Assembly (NCBI GenBank): GCA_018292915.2 | Contig: JACVVK020000388.1 | Coordinates: 230,001 to 294,000 of the forward strand | Length of the DNA: 64,000 nucleotides | Origin: Batillaria attramentaria | Taxonomy: Eukaryota; Mollusca; Gastropoda; Batillariidae | Direction: 5' to 3' | Notes under the pieces: generated by a model | Databases searched by the model: none | Told to the model about the DNA's origin: nothing | The model's input: the letters and a program-made list of their open reading frames with translations, nothing else | Translations under genes and position numbers: made by a program | Part shown: positions 34,474 to 45,219 of the stretch, piece by piece | How the letters are laid out: the number at the start of each line of letters is the position of its first letter | How positions within the stretch are numbered: the first letter of the stretch is position 1

Positions 34474-36054
34474 ATGAAGAGTCTTGCAGTATTCATTACC
34501 TTGGGTAAGATTCGCAGTCACAAGTTGGTTGGTTGGCTTAAAGGGGCTAATGTTATCATTCTTATGCTCACAGATCGTTCTGAGTTTTTGTTTTTACTAC
34601 TTTATTATCCGGGAAATTTCGGGCTGTTTCCCCCGGGGGAAGCGCATGGTCGCGGTGCAGCGTCACCCAATACCTATCTTTTTTTTTTTTTTTTTTTTGG
34701 GGGGGGGGTCTTTTTTTACACAATTTTTGCTGGGAAGGAAAGCCGGATTACTCGGAGAGAAACCCTCGATGGGCAGCCCGGTAGCCAGGAAAACTCGGTA
34801 TCACATGTCACAAGCTCGACCTGGGATCGAACCCACGCTTCATCGCCATGACATTGGTGACGGCCGTTCAGTAACACAGCGGCTAAATCCGACGCGCTAC
34901 CTATTAGACAACCTCTCACCCCTGTGGTGAGTGGTATCTGGTATCACACCACTTAGACGCCTGGACAGTGACAGCGTCTGTAATGCTGGCACTGAGCCAA
35001 CAGATGTGTAATTGATGACGCGGCCTACTAAGTGTAACAACAATCGTAGAATTTCAAAGGAATGTTCGACCGCTCGCGCAAAAGTGTAAACAACATGTTA
35101 TCGCATTAAGAGCTGTACTAATCAAGGTAGAGTATTTCGAGCGGACAGGCGCACTCAAGAGCGAAGTTGTTCCAAAACAGAAGCTGGCTTATCAAAGATG
35201 GAATTAACCCGTACAAACATTTTTATTCTGCTGAATACAATGTTTTACATTCGCCATCATGGAGTATTTTGCGCAAGTTAAACTGACGGGGGGTGCTCGT
35301 TTGAGGCTACGTACCGTAGATGCAAATTTGGAGGAAAACGCTATATATTCCTCTTACACATAAGGTTGCAGATGACAACCTAGAAATGCTTTAAAATTCA
35401 CAAAAAAATCACAAAAATCAGGCAGCCATAGACTCATGTGTAGAGTAAATTTCAACAAATTCCAATATTCCGTTTCTGGCAATGTTGGCAGCAGCCACAT
35501 ACCCCCTCATTCCACGGCCGTGTGCTGGCTCCTGTGCCAGCCGCGCATGAATACAAATAGTCCACAAGCCAACCTCATTTTTCCCTAATTTTACTATTAC
35601 CTGGCATGAAACTTGTTTACAAAGCCAGCAAAAAGCACTAGATTGCCGTTTTTTACTCTGCACACAAATTTTAAAAGGGGCAAAGATTTTCTACTATATA
35701 TATTTAGCGTAGTTCTTACTATACTGACCCGGAAGCTATTACTGGTCTGTAACCTATAGAGTCGTAGCTCGGTTAGAAAGAGTTAAAGCTGAGTTGATGG
35801 ATTTAGTGTACAACTCAGTCTAGCTAAAACATAGGACATCGTCGTTGAGTGCTTCTGCCGTGAAGGTCGCTAGACTGATCTGTGTGTATGTGTCAGTGTT
35901 CCTGGCCCGTGAGGTTCACGCGGGGTGCGCTGAGCGTGAGGTTGTTGACGACATCAACGCCTGCAACATCAAGCTTCTGGACGTCACTCGGGACCTGTTA
36001 CGGACTTTTGACATTCCTGCTTATTGCCGGTAAGCAAGTAAGCACGCAAGCAAG

Positions 36055-36121
<67 letters not shown>

Positions 36122-36547
36122 TTGGCATACCTCACGATGAAAACTCTCTTTTACGACCTCGCTGTGAAAGATGACTATCATATTCATTGCGATATTAGGC
36201 CCATTTACTCTGGACGATCTCAGACAGAACGGCTGAAGCCGCGGTTGGGTGGATCGGTGGGTGAATGGGTGGGTGTGTATGAGTCAAACGTCCTATTCCA
36301 GCAAGTGTACGTGATATCAAAGACGGGGCAACGAGGAAAGAAAGGCCAGCACAAATGTTTGGCCCCAGTCGGGATTCGAACTCCCGACCCGAGCATTGAG
36401 AGTCCAACGCTCTACCATTCGGCTATCCCGGTTCCCCTATCTCAGCAAGAAAAAACTTTTATTTTTCAACGTACTTCGCACATGACGTACGAACCGTACA
36501 TGATCACAGTAAATATCGAGGGTTCCCTGCCACGAAGTACTATCGAC

Positions 36548-36607
<60 letters not shown>

Positions 36608-37262
36608 GAGGCTTTACGCAGGTCGAAGGACACAAATACACAGGGCCTCAAAATGCCTATATATATTCCCTATTAGCCTCAGGCATCATAGTCACCCCTA
36701 AAAATGCTTCAATCTAGAAACAATTACTACCATGAACAGACCATTCAAAGGCACGCACCTGACAGGAGTTTAAAAAATTTGAATGTCTCCATTCCGCTCA
36801 GGCCTCACTGAAGTAATGCACGTCTACTTTCTGTTTAGGCCTGAGAGGCAGTTCACATAAACTCCGCTTGCCTCACTTGTGTCCGACCTCTGTGCAAAAA
36901 GTCCCAGCTTCACTGGCAGCTTGCCTCTTTTTGCAACCGCCTGGCACGCACCTTGACCTACATAACACAAAAATCACGAAAATCACGCTTTTCCTGACAA
37001 CAAAAATCACCACAGACTAGCACACTTGCCAAACAGGGTACCTCAAATAAACACTGGAACCAAACATGACCGTGACCCCACGCTCAATTTGTGCCCGTTG
37101 TCTCTTTTCAGCGACCTCGACTCGATCGTGAAGCCGTGCTTTGCTGCGATGTACGATGAGTGTGGCAGCAGCCCTGCCATGATGGCGTCAGGATACGGCG
37201 GCCAGACCACAGAACAGTTCCTTCAGATGCTCTTAGGCCGAGCCTTGCAGCACTGCTCTTAG
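34474..37262 (+). CDS. Small secreted six-cysteine protein, unrecognised family (3 exons)
   Basis: Exons 34474-34504, 35897-36029 and 37112-37262 join in phases 1 and 2 to give 104 residues. The first exon has ATG after ATCTACAGTGACG and donor GGTAAGA; the others are AG-flanked, with donor GTAAGC. The start MKSLAVFITLVFLAREVHAG is a good signal peptide split between exons 1 and 2, with cleavage expected near AG|CAE. The mature part has six cysteines, spaced C-x11-C-x20-C-x9-C-x7-C-x30-C. It also has amphipathic stretches (IKLLDVTRDLLRTF, TEQFLQMLLGRAL) and a Gly/Ser-rich loop. No basic cleavage sites mark a neuropeptide precursor. It looks like a compact helical, disulfide-bonded extracellular protein. 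Function unknown; I match it to no named family. The exon 2 acceptor (GTATGTGTCAG) lacks a strong pyrimidine tract. Confidence 0.65.
34585..34920 (-). mobile_element. SINE family 3 reverse copy in intron 1 of the secreted-protein gene
   Basis: It shares GCAGCCCGGTAGCCAGGAAA, AAGCTCGACCTGGGATCGAA and GACGGCCGTTCAGTA with 15318-15600. In reverse the head reads TCTAATAGGTAGCGCGTC, then GGGTTCGATCCCAGG (A- and B-box). It is interrupted by a T/G homopolymer at 34680-34710. Confidence 0.8.
35055..35210. repeat. Dispersed repeat, partner of 19410-19570
   Basis: Same order of shared blocks (ATCGCATTAAGAGCTGTACT, GAGTATTTCGAGCG). It lies in intron 1 of the secreted-protein gene. Confidence 0.75.
36060..36119. 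repeat. (AC)n microsatellite
   Basis: An AC run 30 bp after the donor of exon 2 of the secreted-protein gene. Confidence 0.95.
36236..36437 (-). mobile_element. SINE family 1 reverse copy
   Basis: Diverged tail, GTGATATCAAAGACGGGGC, CGGGATTCGAACTCCCGACC and head TCGGCTATCCCGGTTCCCC. It lies in intron 2 of the secreted-protein gene. Confidence 0.88.
36549..36607. repeat. (TTAG)n microsatellite
   Basis: About fourteen perfect TTAG units. TTAGGG would be the expected mollusc telomere unit, so this is an ordinary tetranucleotide repeat. Confidence 0.95.
36745..37111. repeat. Dispersed repeat running up to the exon 3 acceptor of the secreted-protein gene
   Basis: It matches 20085-20400 and 20840-21062. 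The match continues through CCCCACGCTCAATTTGTG, which is also at 20410, to within about 25 bp of the acceptor. Confidence 0.75.
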
Positions 37263-38030
37263 GCACAACGCACGCTTACACTAGTGAACAACAGTAGAAG
37301 CTCCATCGCAATAGACAAACCCACTCGGCAAGGCCCGAGGCCAAAGGCAAAGCCTCGCCCTTTACTCTTCTTCTTCATTGGCGAAATATTAATGCTTGTA
37401 ACTTTGAACCGACAACGGCCATGTACGAGCGCGACCCTCCGCCATCTTGAAATCAGATAGCTGGCGAATCTGGACCAGCCAATCAGATAGCGTCTGGCGA
37501 AATCATTCGCGGTTGATCGGGGTACATCGCATTGCATGTTGAGCGAAGCCCGAACAGTCCAAAATCTCTTCGCGAGGCCCCAAAATGTTTCCAGCGAAGC
37601 ATTTTTGCTTCGCTCTTCGGGGTTGATCGGACTTGATCGGCTATAGTTAAGACGCACCTTTAGCCGTGTGTTGGCTAAACACAGTATGTAACGACATTTT
37701 ATGGGAAAAGGGGGTGATTTCAAGATGAATGGCCTTTTTCCTCAAAATTATTGACGTCAATTAATGGACTTGTGCTTTCTTTCCATGATTCAGTCATATC
37801 AAACTACATGTGCTTCTCTCGTTGTACTGCCAGTCTGGCAAAACTGTCTGACAAAGTGTTTGCCAGACGGCCATGCTAATTATGCCGCGGGACGCGGTCA
37901 ATCGGCTGCCAGAATTCTGGGGGCTAGATACTTTTGATTGACAGGAGTGGAGCTGCTAATTGATTTCGTTCACGTTTCGCGTCACTCCGATCAAGTCGTT
38001 GGGAGCGGGGCGAAATATTTTTTTATTAAT
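37262..38030. other. 3' flank of the secreted-protein gene, with an inverted relative of 41950-42500
   Basis: 37330-37800 shares reversed blocks with 42340-42500 (CATTTTATGG, GGGTGATTTCAAGATGAA, TTGACGTCAATTAATGGAC). It is a dispersed repeat. The minus-strand open frame 37259-37723 has no domain and is not supported. Confidence 0.5.
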
Positions 38031-38232
38031 ATGATAATAATTAGAACTGATAGGCTCATTACGACCATCATTGCATGTTCCTTCGTTAGTAGACCAAAGG
38101 CAAAGGTTGAGCGAAAAATTTACAATGACATAATGACTGAGGGGAATAGGATTATTACTGACAACCACCATTGTCGCCTTTGCTAGTACAGCACACGAAA
38201 CACCAGGCTATTTGCAGTCACAAAGCTTGAGC

Positions 38233-38263
<31 letters not shown>

Positions 38264-39115
38264 GGGGGAATAAAATAATGAGAATACAACCACCATTATT
38301 TCCTTTGTTAGGAGAGCACACGAAATATCAGGCTATTTACAGCCTCAAAACTTGAGCAAAACAACAACAACCCCCCCCCCCCCCCCAAAAAAAAAAAAAA
38401 AAAAAAACATTATAATGATATATTAATGAGAATATGATCATCACAACCACCATTATTTCCTTTGTTAGGAGAGCACACGAAATATCAGGCTATTTACAGC
38501 CTCAAAACTTGAGCAAAACAACAACAACCCCCCCCCCCCCCAAAAAAAAAAAAAAAAAACAAACATTATAATGATATATTAATGAGAATATGATCATCAC
38601 AACCACCATTATTTCCTTTGTTAGAAGAGCACACAGATAAATCAGGCTATTTACAGTCACAAAGCTTGTGCGAAAAAATATCATAATGGAAATAGGATCA
38701 TCACAACTACCATTATTTCCTTCGTCAAGTTAGAAGAGCACTCAAAACATCATGCTATTTACAGTCACAAAGCTTCAGCAAAAAATAATAATAATTAAAT
38801 AAAAAATAATAATGATATAATAATGAGAATAGGATCATTATTGCCACACTTTTTTCTTTCGTTAGTAGCCGGTGCCACTGGCACCCAAAAAAATCAGACT
38901 ATTACAGATGGAATCATTACAATGATACAATAATGAGAATAAGGCTGTTACGACCATCATTATTTCGTTTTTGGTTGACCACACCAAAACAATCAGGCTC
39001 AGTGTTACACAGCCAAATAATTACAATGTATAATGATACAATAATGAGAATATAGGATCATTACAACCACCATTACTTTCTTCGTTAGCAGATCCCAAAT
39101 ATAAGGCCATGTACA
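38030..39115. repeat. Tandem array, unit about 115-165 bp
   Basis: About eight units share AATGATATAATAATGAGAAT, ACCACCATTATTTCCTT, GTTAGGAGAGCACAC, ATCAGGCTATTTACAG and CACAAAGCTTGAGCAAAA. Length differences come from poly-C and poly-A runs (38230-38260, 38365-38407, 38527-38560). Confidence 0.88.
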
Positions 39116-39375
39116 TCTTTCACTGAAGAGCGGAAGTGCATTTCGCTGGAGCTTCTAAACTGAGTTTGCTAGTAGGTGTAGTGCCATCGTTAACGCTGGT
39201 CCGAACTGAATGCGATATTTCTCTCTGCAGACTAATTTCTGTCCTCCTCAGTCTCATGCACTGCAGCCGTAGGCGGGAACTGACAGAGATTATAGCCGGC
39301 GGATATATCTGCCATGTACTAGTAAGGGAAAATGTCTACCGGCAGAAATTTGCAATAAAAAAGAAAATGCGGGAA

Positions 39376-39653
<278 letters not shown>

Positions 39654-39777
39654 CACGGTGTGCCCCGTGTCGTACTTTTTTATGCTAGTGAGTACCTAGT
39701 ATTCAGTCAGTACAACCTGCAACTGAAACCAAACCGGCGTCCCGGCAGAACTGGCTCAGTTGAAAAACAAAACTGAC

Positions 39778-39945
39778 CGGACTGACAAAACCGCCGGAAA
39801 CTGACAAAACAAAACAACTTGAACAAAACAAAACCGCCGGAAACTGACAAAACAAAACAACTTGAACAAAACAAAACAAAACGAAACAACTCAGTTGAAC
39901 AAAACAAAACTCAAAACAAAACAAAACAAAACAAAACAACAAACT
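39778..39945. repeat. AAAACA-rich repeat with a duplicated 48-bp unit
   Basis: CCGCCGGAAACTGACAAAAC occurs twice (39789, 39833). A/C-rich runs follow. Confidence 0.8.
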
Positions 39946-40706
39946 GATTCAAACAAACATGCGACAACAAATCAAAGTAAAGAAACGGTCAACGGAGAAC
40001 AATAGTGTCTTTGATAGTATCAGCTGAAGTTCAGTCCGAAATGACGTAGTTATGCGACGGGGGGTCGTGAACCACTGCTACGGCGGAGATGATAATGTTT
40101 TGCGACATATTAATCGCGTTCATTCCGACACTTTGTGTTGTTAAGGGTTTACTTACGTTTGAAAACACACCCGTTGTAATATTTGAGACGCCTTTACTTC
40201 TCATCAACAAAATCTTTTGCTGTCTCAAAGCACATCTTTTTGCGACATGTTTTACGAGTGGTTGATGGCAGTATGGCTTCGGGTTAAGTTTGCGGGAATT
40301 TGAAAGCAACAGATTGTTCTTGTGTGCAGTTTCTTGCACGAGTCTTGCCTCGAACGATGAGCACATAGTTCTCGGTATGTTTTTGCTTCACATTCAGTGA
40401 AAATTCTGTTGTTTTCTCGGGTGTTTGGGCATTCTTGTTTAACCAGTCGGAATTCGTCTGCACCGCACACAAACTCGTCAAACCGGTTGATAGGCTCTTA
40501 CGTACACTTGTGAAGACTTCTGTTGAGTAAGTGTTTGATACAGTTTTTATTAGTGTGTGTATCCCGCATTATCAGTAGGATGACGAATGGCACGGATACT
40601 TTACAACCGTCATAAACGCAATAATTTACATCTTGAGTTTAGCTTCCAGTTCCATCTGACTGTATTGCTTAATTCAGTTACTCAGTCTCATTCCTAGTGT
40701 TTCCAG

Positions 40707-41093
40707 ACAAACTGCAAGAGCAAGACTATGATCATCACTACTCATCATGGCAAGCCAAAGCGTGAAGAAGGCAAATGGAAAACATTATACCAACAACAAT
40801 TCTTCATCTGGAATCTCACAAGCGGAACGTGACAGGCAGTGGGACGATGTTCTTCCGTTTCCAGCGTTAACCCCAGTTGTCGCCCGTGCAGTCGTCTTTG
40901 TAGCTGCAGTCATCTGTTTCATTAACAGTCACGATGGTGACTTTGTCTTTGACGACAGCGAGGCGATTGTAGGCAATAAGGATCTTCTGCCGGAGACACC
41001 ACTGACCAATCTCCTGCACCATGACTTCTGGGGCCAAAAACTGACCAACAAAAGTCATAAATCATATCGTCCACTTACCATCCTCACATACAG
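40707..41093 (+). CDS. TMTC4: TMTC4 exon 1: start codon, first membrane span, FDDSEAI motif
   Basis: ATG at 40747 has A at -3 and G at +4. A likely acceptor (AGTGTTTCCAG, 40706) suggests a 5' UTR intron. The first TM lies at about residues 41-60. It is followed by [19 protein letters not shown], with the acidic pair (residues 69-70) expected in the first luminal loop, near the active site of GT-C transferases. The exon ends in phase 2 at a GTTTGC donor. An out-of-frame upstream ATG lies at 40728. Confidence 0.93.
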
Positions 41094-44000
41094 GTTTGCA
41101 TTCAAAGTCTGAGACTTTCGCATTTGTAGTATTTTCTGATTTCAATGAATTATCTTGGACAGTAAGGATGCAACGTTGTGATACTGATAGCATTTAGAAA
41201 TGTGCAGAATGCAGTGCTTTCATCAGAATTGCATACCTTAAAGTTAATCTGATCTGTACAGTTGAAAATGGGACCATTTTAAATCTTCAGAACAGTGGTG
41301 AACTTTGGGTGGCACTCCAAACAATTTGATTTTGTTCTTATTTTGAACAGTAAATGTGTGAGTAAGTTCTCACTCCGTTTAAAGTCCAATGAGTGGAACA
41401 AAATAGTTGCAGTGTGGATAATAAGGATAGTATCATTATAATCACTGTGTTTTCTGTTGTGGATAGACCACATAAATGAGAAGTTTTACAGCCACAAACT
41501 GGAACAAAACAAAACACAATTCATGGTGCTTTTAAAGTTCAGAAATTTATATAAAATAGATGCATGTAGCTTGGCAGTCATATTACATTTACAGTATCTT
41601 CTGATTATGTTCTTCAAATCTGTTTTCAGGTGGAACTACCAGCTGGCCGGGGGCTTGTCCCCATGGGGCTTCCACGTTGTGAACATCATTCTCCATGGTG
41701 TTGTGTCGGTCCTCTTCCTCTCATTCTTCATGGTTCTCCTGTCCAGCCGACCATCTTCCCATGTGTCCAAATCTGCCTTCTTATGCTCTCTGCTGTTTGC
41801 CGTGCATCCCATCCACAGTGAAAGTGTGAGTGAGTTGTGTAGATCAGTGATAGGAGTTCATTGGTGGATTCTACAGAGTGTTTGGTAGCTGTGGCTTTTT
41901 TCTTTTCATAGTGCCAATAGATGACCACTTCTGTCAAAATGGGCAAGCCCCCAGAATTCAGGCAATCGTGTACCGTGGCGTAATGAACACTACACGTGAC
42001 ATGGTCTGGAAACTTTCCTGCCAGACACTACAAAAAGGGAAGCACATGTATTTCAATATGTGACGCTACGCCACGAAATGAGTCGGAAGTTACATGCAGC
42101 TGAATAGTGCAACACCCGATTTTCCGACCGATGTGGCTATTTTGTTTCATGGGGTACGTCATTTCAACAGATCATAACTTCAAAAATAATTATCCGATTT
42201 TAATCTGGTTTTCACCATTGGATTCAGCATTAAAAAACCTGTAAGATCATATCAAAACCTCAAAAACTTCAAAAAGTGACTTCAGACTCAAATCGTGGGG
42301 GGGCGTCACACAATGAGTGAAACATGGAAAGAAAGTAGTAAGTCCATTGACGTCATTTGAGGAAAAAGACTGTCACGTCAGTCTCTTTCATCTTGAAATC
42401 ACCCCTTTGTCCATAAAATGACATCATGAGCGTAGTGTGTTTTGTCAATACCCAGCAAAGTAAAGCCTAAAGGGGTGGGGCTTTGGCCTCTGGGCTTGCC
42501 AAGTGGGCCCCCCCTGCTCTGCTGTCGCAGGACACAATCCTTGGCAGTCAACACACACACACACACACACAACCCCCCCCCCTTCTTCAACCCGACCGTA
42601 TGGCTCACCTGACTTCGTGGGCCCCCCTTCCTCTCAGCATCTTCCTACGCGCCTGCCATCACTAGTAGTAGTACATCACAAGAGCCCTGTGTAGAGGGAA
42701 AGGGAAGTCACTCTTTCCATTGCCCAAACAGCACATTGAAAACACCTGTTTGAAAAATCCAAGTGCATTCATTGACACCATTCTATATCATGTTTGACGG
42801 CCCTGAAAGAGCAGTTGAGGGTCATGATTTGGATAACTGGTTATAAACAACTCTCTTACAAGACCATAATAAGGGATCTTAAGGTAGGGTCGCGCTGCAC
42901 CGCGGCAATGTGCTTTCCGCGGAGGAAGCGGCCCGAATTTCCCAAAAGGGAGATTAAAGTAGGTGTTTTTTTTGGTTTGTTTTTTTAAATCCTGGTGGTC
43001 ACTGGTGCTGAGAGTAGAATATCCCAGATTACCTCTGTGATGTTTTTCCAGCATAAGATAAATTAATTCAGCAAGGACAGTGTTAAGAAGTTCTCTGGAA
43101 ATATTTTGCTGAAAGTTTCACTTTTTCAAACTGGTATGCAGCTGCTATTATGCAAGCATCATCTAGTGGAGTAGTGGATTCGGATCCAACTTACTCTTAG
43201 CAGCGTGAGTTGTATCACATCAGTCAGCAGATGAGTTTTTGGAGGGTTGTGTTACAAGTATTTAGTTTGCTATTGTCTTTGTGTGCAGGTTGCTGGACTA
43301 GTGGGGAGAGCAGATCTCCTGTGTGCCTTATTTTTCCTGTTGTCATTCTTATCCTATGTGAGGGCCTGCAGTGGCGGTAAGGAGAACATGCATGAGTATG
43401 ACCGTGAACATTCACTTGAGTACAGAAGACTGGGAGTGTGTTTCCATAGATATGCGCTGGCAGGCAGCACGGATGTGGGGGCAGCAAACAAACACTGCAA
43501 TCATAGGTGGCAATGCCACTGCAGATCTTGCTTTTTCACTCTTTGGGGAAATGGGGTGTGGGAGTTCCAAGATCCCATACACCTGCGGTTACTAAAACTT
43601 TGTTTTCTCTGTTCTGTCACCTTCACATTTGTCATGCCACTGCTGTGCCACGCAGAAACACACACAAAGAGTAATTACTTGTGTTAACCACGCTCGCAAA
43701 AGAAAAAAAAAACAAAACCAAAAACACAACATTGTCTGTTTTCACTTTATTTTTTATTTTGCCACTTCGTGTTGAGATTTTCTGTTGCTTTTTCGTCAAC
43801 AGTGTTTCCTTTATATTACTGAAGCTGAATAGGCAGACAACATTCAGTGTGCTGATTTTAATTTTACAGGGGACGCTGTCAGGGTGTGTCGGCCTGAACG
43901 AGTTTCCTGGTGGTGGCTGGGACTGACCGTTCTACTGTGCTTCTTGGCCACCTTCAGCAAGGAGCAAGGCATCACAGTCATCGTAAAAATCTATTTCCTC

Positions 44001-45041
44001 CTTTTTGTAGATCTACAGAGGCATTTAAATCATCCTTTTGTAAAGTAGATGATAAATTCATGTGAAACTAGTTACAGATCACCAAACTCATATGTCAAGG
44101 AAAAAAACAAAATGCCTTGGATTGGGATTCAGATTTTGACATTGACTTCTGCATCACTTTGGCTTTAGCACCGCTCGACCCAGCATGCCAGGCCTCCAGT
44201 AATTTATGCTATCTGAGAAGACTAGCAGGAACGTACTAGGAGCAGTTTCAATGTTTCAAACACACTATGGTTTTAAGCAGTGTATTGTGCTCTGCGTTAT
44301 GACTATGATGTGTGGAAACTGTATCAGCAGGGATTGTGAAATATAAATTTGTATAAAAATTCATTGTTAGTATTAATATAACAGAGTTCAGAATTTGTCC
44401 ACTTAGTCAGTGATGCACATTTCGTCGGTTTTGCGGACATAGTCCGATTAAAATCTCAAATGACCGAACGTCTCACCTCGGGAGCGGACTGACGGGCCGA
44501 TTGAAATTTTTATCCGAGCGGTCAGCGACCGATTCAATTCCTTACACTCTCGGACACACCATGTTTCTCTTTTTCGCCGGCGCCCCGCAAGCTTATAAGC
44601 TCTGTGTGCGACTTCGGTGGCTTGATCTCGTTTCTCCGCAGCTTTGCACGCTGTAGCTTTAGCTTACACACTGTGTCAGTAACGACCGGGTTGCAGTTGT
44701 CAAACTACTTGTGTTTTATGTAACTCGTTAATTGCTCACTTCCTTGTTGTAGAAGGGGAAAAATTGGTGTCCTATTGCTTTTTTCATGCCAGGACAATGT
44801 GTCCTATCAATTTTCTATGTCCAGGACACCTTGTCCTATTAAGTGTTCAGAAAATGTGCATCACTGCTTAGTTGTCTTTATTCTTGGCTTTGTCTTGACC
44901 GCAGCTGTTGTGTGTTTCTACAGGGTGTTTGCTGTGCGTATGATATCATTTCCGTTTGTCGCCTACACCCGCTTGACATCATTGGACTCAAATCATCATC
45001 TTCAGCTTCTCACAAACAGAATGGACAACAAAACCATAAAC

Positions 45042-45083
<42 letters not shown>

Positions 45084-45092
45084 GTGTGTGTG

Positions 45093-45153
<61 letters not shown>

Positions 45154-45174
45154 AGAGAGAGAGAGTAAGGGAGA

Positions 45175-45219
<45 letters not shown>

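Noticed and set aside
36549..36607. (TTAG)n as an interstitial telomere repeat
   Set aside because: The mollusc telomere unit is expected to be TTAGGG. This is a plain tetranucleotide run within an intron.
36549..36607. CRISPR-like or other prokaryotic array among the tandem repeats of the window
   Set aside because: The repeats lack unique spacers of constant length, and the window is plainly eukaryotic (spliced genes, SINEs).
40031..40481. Minus-strand open frames upstream of TMTC4
   Set aside because: They have no domain, signal peptide or splice support. The region more likely holds the TMTC4 promoter or 5' UTR.
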